A stretch of 64,000 nucleotides of DNA from Vulcanimicrobiota bacterium (lineage in GTDB: Bacteria > Vulcanimicrobiota > Xenobia > Xenobiales > JADMJV01). The stretch spans positions 62,001 through 126,000 of the forward strand of contig JAHBVR010000002.1 in assembly GCA_019637395.1 (NCBI GenBank). The letters are read 5' to 3'. Every line of letters begins with the position of its first letter. Position 1 is the stretch's first letter. The notes under the pieces were generated by a model. It was not told where the DNA came from, made no database searches, and saw only the letters and a list, made by a program, of their open reading frames with translations. Of this stretch, positions 58,797 through 64,000 are shown one piece after another. A program made the translations under genes and the position numbers.

Positions 58797-59396
58797 TCAG
58801 CCAGGCAGCCAGGCGGCGACCTGATCACGGATCTGGACGAAGGGTTCGGGGTCGGATTTACGCACCGAGAGGTCGTGGGTTCCGCCCTGGATCCAGTGGA
58901 TTTTTACCAAGGAGGGTAAAGAATACCCGGAGACCTCGTCGGGTGTGCCAAAAGGGTCGCGGGTGCCCTGGAGGATGAGCACCGGAGTGGTGAGGTTTTC
59001 AAAGGGAGCCAGGCGCACGTTCTCGGGTTTTCCGGGGGGATGAAAGGGATAGCCCAGGGCGATGGCGCCGACGGCGCCCAGGCGGCTGGCCAGGCTGACG
59101 CTGACTCGGGAGCCCAGCGACTTGCCGCCCAGATAGCGGGGACCGTCCACCGGCCAGTTTTCCCAAATCTGGGCGAGTTCTTCCTGAAGTTTTTCGAACC
59201 GGCTGGGAGGCGGCCTCTTGCTGCTCTGGCGGCGGGCCGCCATGTAGGCGAATTCATAACGAAAGACACGTAATCCGGCCTGGTTCAGAGCCCCGGCGGC
59301 CTTGTCCATAAAGGGGGTATCCATCGGCGCTCCCGAGCCGTGAGCCAGTAAAATACTTCCCAGGGCCTTGACGTTGGGTTCAGAAACGAGGAACAT
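58797..59396 (-). CDS. Small alpha/beta hydrolase (TEX30/KANL3-like)
   Basis: A 199-residue alpha/beta hydrolase of the short TEX30/KANSL3-like type. SILLAHGSGAPMDTPFM at the N terminus gives the oxyanion region, Ser in GGKSLGSRVSV is the nucleophile, Asp in LQGTRDPFG the acid and His in QGGTHDL the base. No cap domain. Start ATG at 59396; the frame upstream to 59573 lies in the intergenic gap before ftsY. First gene of a minus-strand pair with the ATP-grasp gene. Substrate unknown. Confidence 0.85.
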   Translation of the reverse strand: MFLVSEPNVKALGSILLAHGSGAPMDTPFMDKAAGALNQAGLRVFRYEFAYMAARRQSSKRPPPSRFEKLQEELAQIWENWPVDGPRYLGGKSLGSRVSVSLASRLGAVGAIALGYPFHPPGKPENVRLAPFENLTTPVLILQGTRDPFGTPDEVSGYSLPSLVKIHWIQGGTHDLSVRKSDPEPFVQIRDQVAAWLPG

Positions 59397-59576
59397 GGTC
59401 GGGTTTTCGCGCAACCTGTCGCGGCCCCTCGGAAACCGAGTTCTGGACGCGCAGCGGACAGGCCGCCGAATCAGGGTGTGCCAAAAAGACGCACGGAACT
59501 GGATAGGGAGTGGAGCCGGCTTGCCGGCGACCGAACGCAGGATTGGCGGCCTTTTTGGCCAGAACGGAATCAAAGC

Positions 59577-60716
59577 ATGCTTAAGAAGTTATTTGGCAAA
59601 AAAGGCTCAACCGAAGCGGAGGTGCCCGCGGTTCCCTCGGCCGAGGAGCAGACCGCCGTTCCCGACGCGCCGAGTGAAGAAGCGCCCGAGGGCGAGGAGC
59701 CGAAACTGAAAAAGGGCTTCCTGCGCGGCGCCTGGGAAGCCACCAAAAAGCTGGCTTTGACTCCGGTGGATCCGTGGTTTGAGGCGGTTGCCAAGGGCCT
59801 TGACAAGACCCGCGCGGGCCTGGTCAATAAAGTTGCTTCGCTCTTCAAGATGCACGGCAAAGTCGACGAAGCCCTCTGGGAAGAGCTGGAAGACATCCTT
59901 ATCACCTCCGACGTGGGCACGGCCGCCACCGAAAAGATCATCGACCAGCTACGCGAGATCGTCAAAGAGAAGAAGTTGACCACGGCCGAGCCGCTGCTGG
60001 AAGAGATGCGCACGATCTTGGGGGCCGTGCTCAACTACGACGGCGCCGACGTGCCCGAAGAACCCGTCGACCCGCTCAACGTCGAGCCGGGACGTCTGAA
60101 CGTGATTCTCATGGTGGGCGTCAACGGCACCGGCAAGACGACCTCGACGGCCAAACTGACGCATCGTCTCAAGAGCAAAGGGCACAAGGTGATCCTGGCG
60201 GCCGCCGATACTTTCCGCGCCGCCGCCATCGATCAGTTGCTGGTTTGGGGCACGCGTCTGGGAGTGGACGTCATTCACCAGAACGAGGGTTCGGACCCGG
60301 CCGCGGTCGTTTTTGACGCCGTTAACGCGGCTAAAGCGCGTAAAGCCGACGTGTTGATCGTGGATACGGCCGGTCGCCTTCATTCCAAGGTCAATCTGAT
60401 GGAAGAGCTGCGCAAAATCCGCCGGGTGCTCACAAGGGAAATCCCCGACGCGCCGCACGAGACTCTGTTGGTGCTGGACGCCACCACCGGCCAGAACGCT
60501 GTCAATCAGGCCCGCACTTTTAACGAGGTGGCCAATCTGACCGGCCTGGTCCTGGCCAAGCTGGACGGTACCGCCAAGGGCGGCATCGTGGTGGCCATTT
60601 CGCAAGAATTCCAGATCCCCGTGAAGTACATCGGCCTGGGCGAGAAGATCGAGGACCTCCAGGTCTTCCACCCCAAGCCGTTCTTGTCCGCACTTTTTGG
60701 AGAGACCGATGGATGA
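59577..60716 (+). CDS. ftsY: Signal recognition particle receptor FtsY
   Basis: A 379-residue SRP receptor GTPase that docks ribosome-SRP complexes at the membrane. An acidic A-domain-like stretch (~10-45) precedes the N domain (DEALWEELEDILITSDVG) and the G domain: G1 GVNGTGKTTSTAKL at ~180, DTFRAAAIDQL, G3 DTAGRLHSK at ~262, G4 LAKLDGTAKGG at ~325 and the closing GLGEKIEDLQVF. ATG at 59577. The end overlaps the mutS2 start by 8 bases in another frame. Confidence 0.97.
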   Translation: MLKKLFGKKGSTEAEVPAVPSAEEQTAVPDAPSEEAPEGEEPKLKKGFLRGAWEATKKLALTPVDPWFEAVAKGLDKTRAGLVNKVASLFKMHGKVDEALWEELEDILITSDVGTAATEKIIDQLREIVKEKKLTTAEPLLEEMRTILGAVLNYDGADVPEEPVDPLNVEPGRLNVILMVGVNGTGKTTSTAKLTHRLKSKGHKVILAAADTFRAAAIDQLLVWGTRLGVDVIHQNEGSDPAAVVFDAVNAAKARKADVLIVDTAGRLHSKVNLMEELRKIRRVLTREIPDAPHETLLVLDATTGQNAVNQARTFNEVANLTGLVLAKLDGTAKGGIVVAISQEFQIPVKYIGLGEKIEDLQVFHPKPFLSALFGETDG

Positions 60717-63267
60717 ACATTCGCTACGAATTCTCGAGCTGGTGCCTGTGCTCGGCCTGGTGGCCGGGCTCACCCACGGCCCACTGGCTCGAGAGATCGT
60801 GGAGCAGCTTCGACCGGCCGACTCGCTGGAGGAGCTGAAGAATCGCCAGGCCGAGGTAGGGGAGGCCCTGCTGCTGCTGGACCTGGGGTTCGTCCCACCG
60901 CTGGTGGGATTGGAAGACAAACGCGGGGATATTCAACTGGCCGGCCGTGGCGGTATTCTGGATCCGCAGCGTTTGCTGGCCGTTCGCGAGATCGCGGTGG
61001 CCTCGCGCAAACTGGGTCGCTACTTGGAAGAACGTTCGCAGCGTGCCCCGCGCCTGGCCGACCGGGCCCGCTGGATGCCGAATTTTCCTCGTCTGGAGAG
61101 CGAGATCTCACGCTGCCTCAGTCCCGATGGGCGGGTGCTTGACGCCGCCAGCACCACCCTGCGCAACATTCGCGCCGACATTCGCTCGCTGGATGCTTCC
61201 CTGCAGCGCAACCTGAACGCTCTGCTGCGCGACCCCGACATCTTGAAAATGGTGCAGGAACCGATCGTGACCCAGCGCCAGGGGCGTCAGGTCATCCCGG
61301 TCAAATCCGAACACAAGGGACGCTTCCCCGGACTGGTCATCGACCAATCCGGTTCGGGCGCCACCGTCTTCATGGAGCCGCTCTCGGTATTGCCCCTGAG
61401 CAATCAGCTGCGCTCGCTGATCAGCGCCGAAGAGCATGAAGTCGAAGCGGTGCTGCGCTCATTGAGCGGTTGGGTGGCTCAGGAAGAAACCCCGCTGGTG
61501 GCCGCCTGCGAGGAAGTGGCTATTGTCGACGCCACTTTTGCCCAGGCCAGTTACGCTAAGAAGGTGGACGGCAGCCTGCCGGCTATCCAGGAAGGCGGTT
61601 TTTTGCGATTGGTCAGCGCCCGCCATCCGCTTTTGCTGGCCAAGGGAATCCAGGCCGTACCCATTTCGCTCGAGATGGGCAAGGAGTTTACCACCGTGGT
61701 GGTCACCGGCCCGAATACCGGCGGTAAGACGGTCGCTCTGAAGACGGTGGGCATGCTGGCCGCCATGGCTATGAGCGGCCTGCCCATTCCGGCCGAACCC
61801 GATAGCCAGCTGCCCTTTCTGACGGAAATCTGGGCCGACATTGGCGACGAGCAGAGCATTTCTCAGTCGCTTTCGACCTTCTCTGCGCACCTGACCCAAA
61901 TTCTGCGCATCTTGCCCAAAGCCGGTCACGGTTCTCTGGTGCTCTTGGACGAGTTGGGAGCCGGTACCGATCCCTCCGAAGGAGCCGCACTGGGCGTTTC
62001 CTTGCTGGAACATCTGAACGCAGCCGGGGCGCTGACCATGGTCACCACCCATCTTTCCGACCTCAAGATTTACGCCAGCAAGACGGCCGGGTTCGAGAAT
62101 GCGGCCGTCGAGTTTGATGCGGCCACGCTGTCGCCGACTTATCGGGTTACGGTGGGCGTGCCGGGGCGGTCCAATGCCTTGTTGATCGCGGCCGGACTGG
62201 GTCTGCCCGACCCCTTGGTGCGCCGGGCCCGCGAGATTTTGGGCAAAGAGCACGTGGGCGTGGAAGTTCTGCTTGACGACCTGGAGAACGAGCGCCAATC
62301 GCTGCGCCAGCGGGAAGCCCGCCTGTCCCAGGGCCTGGCTCAGATGGAGCTGGATCGCCGGCTGCTGCAGGAGCAGTTGGACGATCTCAAGCGCGAACGC
62401 CAAACCCGGCTGGATGAGGCGGCCACCCAGGCCGAAGACGTATTGCGCCAGGCGCGTGAGAAATCTCACGGTTTGCTGCGTGATTTCCGCCAGCGCATCG
62501 CCGACCTGGGCCGGCAGAAAGAGCAAGCCCTGGCCGAAGCCCAGCGCTACCTGGCCGACCTGCGCGATCACGGGGAAGAAGCCGAGCCACCGCGTCCTTT
62601 TGAAGAATTGAGCGAGGCCGAACTGGAACGTCTGACCCGCCCCGAACCGGAGGAAGACGAGGAAGAGATCCGCGAAGCCGTCAGCGAAGCTCCGCAAGCT
62701 CCGGAAAGAACCGATGAGATCGACTCTCAGGCGCGAGTGGTGGCGCGCACTATGGAAGCCAGCCTGAACGAGATGGCCCACCAGCTTCACGAAATGCGCT
62801 CCGAGCCCGCCCCGGCAGCTCCTCTGCCCGAGCTGGAGGTGGGCCAGCGCGTCTACTCGCGCCGCTACGGTCAGGAGGGCGAGGTTCTGCAGATTCGCGG
62901 CCACAAAGCTGAGGTCAAGCTGGGCATGGTGCGCCTCAGTCTGGGCCTGGAGGACCTGGAGCCTCTGGCCGGCCCGGCTACCGGTGGGCAGATTCACCTG
63001 CCTGACGCGCCTCCGGGAGCGCTCTCTTCACGCGTGGATTTGCGCGGCCTGACGGTGGATGAGGCTCTTTTTGAGTTGGGCAAGGCGCTGGATCAGGCGG
63101 CTCTGGCCAGGAGCGAAAAAGTCGAAGTCATCCACGGCAAGGGGACCGGCGCGCTGCGCAAGGGGGTCAGCAAATTCCTCAACAACCATCCGCTGGTCCA
63201 GGAGCAGAATCTGGGCGAGGTTTATGAGGGAGGATGGGGTGTCACGGTGGTGAAGCTCAAGCGATGA
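60709..63267 (+). CDS. mutS2: MutS2 (ATPase with Smr domain)
   Basis: An 852-residue MutS-family ATPase that suppresses recombination or rescues stalled ribosomes in studied bacteria. A core domain with IPVKSEHKGRFPGLVIDQSGSG leads to the ATPase: Walker A VTGPNTGGKT at ~333, the STFSAHLTQI segment, and Walker B SLVLLDELGAGTDPSEGAAL at ~409. A long coiled coil covers ~525-690, then a KOW-like strand region, and the C-terminal Smr nuclease domain (~773-852) has VDLRGLTVDEAL and VIHGKGTGALRKGV. Start ATG at 60709 (TTG at 60697 is an alternative); stop overlaps the next gene (ATGA). Confidence 0.96.
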   Translation: MDEHSLRILELVPVLGLVAGLTHGPLAREIVEQLRPADSLEELKNRQAEVGEALLLLDLGFVPPLVGLEDKRGDIQLAGRGGILDPQRLLAVREIAVASRKLGRYLEERSQRAPRLADRARWMPNFPRLESEISRCLSPDGRVLDAASTTLRNIRADIRSLDASLQRNLNALLRDPDILKMVQEPIVTQRQGRQVIPVKSEHKGRFPGLVIDQSGSGATVFMEPLSVLPLSNQLRSLISAEEHEVEAVLRSLSGWVAQEETPLVAACEEVAIVDATFAQASYAKKVDGSLPAIQEGGFLRLVSARHPLLLAKGIQAVPISLEMGKEFTTVVVTGPNTGGKTVALKTVGMLAAMAMSGLPIPAEPDSQLPFLTEIWADIGDEQSISQSLSTFSAHLTQILRILPKAGHGSLVLLDELGAGTDPSEGAALGVSLLEHLNAAGALTMVTTHLSDLKIYASKTAGFENAAVEFDAATLSPTYRVTVGVPGRSNALLIAAGLGLPDPLVRRAREILGKEHVGVEVLLDDLENERQSLRQREARLSQGLAQMELDRRLLQEQLDDLKRERQTRLDEAATQAEDVLRQAREKSHGLLRDFRQRIADLGRQKEQALAEAQRYLADLRDHGEEAEPPRPFEELSEAELERLTRPEPEEDEEEIREAVSEAPQAPERTDEIDSQARVVARTMEASLNEMAHQLHEMRSEPAPAAPLPELEVGQRVYSRRYGQEGEVLQIRGHKAEVKLGMVRLSLGLEDLEPLAGPATGGQIHLPDAPPGALSSRVDLRGLTVDEALFELGKALDQAALARSEKVEVIHGKGTGALRKGVSKFLNNHPLVQEQNLGEVYEGGWGVTVVKLKR

Positions 63268-63575
63268 CAGGCACTCAGCCCGGCTACATCATCTCCGTCT
63301 TCCAATTGGCCGGCATGTGCACGGGCGCTTTTGACTCCAAAGAAGTAGCCGCCCGCCTGCAGACGCAACTACGCAATTTGGGCCTGGAGCTGACCTCCTG
63401 GGAACCCGTCAGCCAGTCCGGATGTTTTGCCGTGCTGGTCTGGGCTGAGGCCCGGGCGGGTGGCCGGGTGGATCTGCTGGAAGCGCGACGTCAACTCACC
63501 GCGCAGTTGGCTCCGCAGCAATTGCAAGTGCGCATCCAGCGCGAAGACGTCTTCCTGGCAATGCACCGGCTTTAA
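63264..63575 (+). CDS. Small hypothetical protein, ACT-like
   Basis: A 103-residue protein of the alternating strand/helix type (YIISVFQLAGMCTGAF, EVAARLQTQLRNLGLEL, SGCFAVLVWAEARAGGRVDL, RQLTAQLAPQQLQVRIQ), like a ferredoxin-like or ACT domain. No known family assigned. It is coupled to mutS2 by an ATGA overlap and followed after eight bases by the penicillin-binding protein gene, so it lies inside an operon. Confidence 0.72.
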   Translation: MTGTQPGYIISVFQLAGMCTGAFDSKEVAARLQTQLRNLGLELTSWEPVSQSGCFAVLVWAEARAGGRVDLLEARRQLTAQLAPQQLQVRIQREDVFLAMHRL

Positions 63576-63583
63576 GGAGACAG

Positions 63584-64000
63584 ATGAAGTCCAAGGGTGC
63601 CCGCCAGCGGAAGCCCCCATCTCGGGGGAAACGTTGGTTCTTTACCTTTCTTAAGGTCATGGCGGCCAGCAGCCTGGTCTTCGTGCCTCTAGGCCTGGGG
63701 GCAGGCTACGCCGTGGTGACCCAGTTGACTAAAGACCTGCCCGACGTGGAAGGTCTGGCCAGCTACGAGGCTCCTCAGACCACGCGCATTTTCTCCAAGG
63801 ACGGTCAGGTGGTGGCCACCCTCTTCGTGGAGAATCGCACCACCGTTCCTCTGGACCGAATGTCGCCCTACCTGCCCAAAGCGCTGCTGGCCGTGGAAGA
63901 TTCGCGCTTCATGCAGCATCACGGCGTGGACTGGGTGGGCGTGGGGCGCGCCGCCCTGGCCAATGTGTTTTTCCGCGGCATCGACCAGGGTGCCAGTACG
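63584..64000 (+). CDS. Class A penicillin-binding protein (GT51 transglycosylase), 3' end outside window
   Basis: 139 residues visible, cut by the end of the window. A basic cytoplasmic tail (MKSKGARQRKPPSRGKR) precedes a signal-anchor helix (~24-48). Then comes the start of a GT51 peptidoglycan glycosyltransferase: IFSKDGQVVATL, the catalytic Glu in LLAVEDSRFMQHHGVDW, and the closing QGAST motif. The ATG has AAGGAG five bases upstream. A bifunctional PBP1A-type enzyme is likely, but the transpeptidase domain is not in the window. Confidence 0.93.
   Translation, partial: MKSKGARQRKPPSRGKRWFFTFLKVMAASSLVFVPLGLGAGYAVVTQLTKDLPDVEGLASYEAPQTTRIFSKDGQVVATLFVENRTTVPLDRMSPYLPKALLAVEDSRFMQHHGVDWVGVGRAALANVFFRGIDQGAST

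Noticed and set aside
61459-62997. 512-codon minus-strand frame antisense to mutS2
   Set aside because: Explained by high third-position GC in mutS2; the antisense translation is His/Gln-rich with no family and no ribosome-binding site.

Overview
The window is a dense, roughly 60% GC stretch of a bacterial chromosome. No stretch longer than about 300 bases lacks a gene. The genes are ordinary bacterial housekeeping genes (ftsY, mutS2, the tsaB/tsaE/tsaD t6A set, rimI, trmJ, an HU gene, tdk, glgX, a potABCD-type importer, glucose PTS) mixed with many lineage-specific hypothetical genes and repeat proteins (TPR, ankyrin). Exported proteins carry ordinary or Tat signal peptides, and one protein has a type IV prepilin leader. 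No rRNA, tRNA, phage, transposase or CRISPR was found. I cannot name the species. The repeat-protein load, the gene order and the GC content fit an under-sampled environmental phylum (Eremiobacterota/Vulcanimicrobiota- or Armatimonadota-like), but that is a weak inference.

Layout. 1-9.7 kb: the end of an unknown gene, a minus-strand tdk/methyltransferase group, a plus-strand glycosyltransferase plus Cys-cluster pair, and a tight minus-strand four-gene unit (ankyrin protein, squalene/phytoene synthase, MBL hydrolase, penicillin-binding-like serine hydrolase). 9.7-18.5 kb: a plus-strand run of an SH3-like anchored protein, a membrane protein and two TPR/ankyrin proteins, leading into a complete glucose-type PTS in two genes (an EIIA-HPr-EI fusion and an EIICB with a second, degenerate B domain). 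19-24 kb: Tat-exported superoxide dismutase, EEP-family phosphoesterase, peptidoglycan amidase, GHL10 protein and a FUN14 protein, with copies of a dispersed intergenic repeat. 24-27 kb: an OmpR/KdpE-type response regulator, small unknowns and a fascin-like beta-trefoil. 27-31 kb: a polyamine-type ABC importer behind a structured leader. 31-41 kb: glgX, a hybrid kinase lacking its usual phospho-histidine, a CBS protein, SDR, DHH phosphoesterase, a prepilin-propeller fusion, HU, an alpha/beta hydrolase, a PilZ-like protein and an orphan Dam-type methylase. 40.8-48.1 kb: one 2411-residue TPR protein. 48-54 kb: trmJ and the tsaE-tsaB-rimI-tsaD-FAD oxidoreductase operon. 54-64 kb: a His/Gln/Ala-rich protein, MFS transporter, receiver-PAS-ATPase sensor, ATP-grasp enzyme, hydrolase, ftsY-mutS2 and the start of a class A penicillin-binding protein.

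Architecture. Co-directional genes are usually coupled by 4-base stop/start overlaps. Of twelve convergent gene pairs, eight overlap tail to tail, one abuts, and only three have a gap; those gaps hold a perfect hairpin terminator or copies of the dispersed repeat. No single obvious new defence or biosynthetic system stands out. The most distinctive items are the dispersed repeat family, the convergent-overlap architecture, the FUN14 gene with an apparent AUA start, the prepilin-propeller fusion, the ankyrin/terpenoid-synthase operon and several conserved domains that have lost their catalytic residue.
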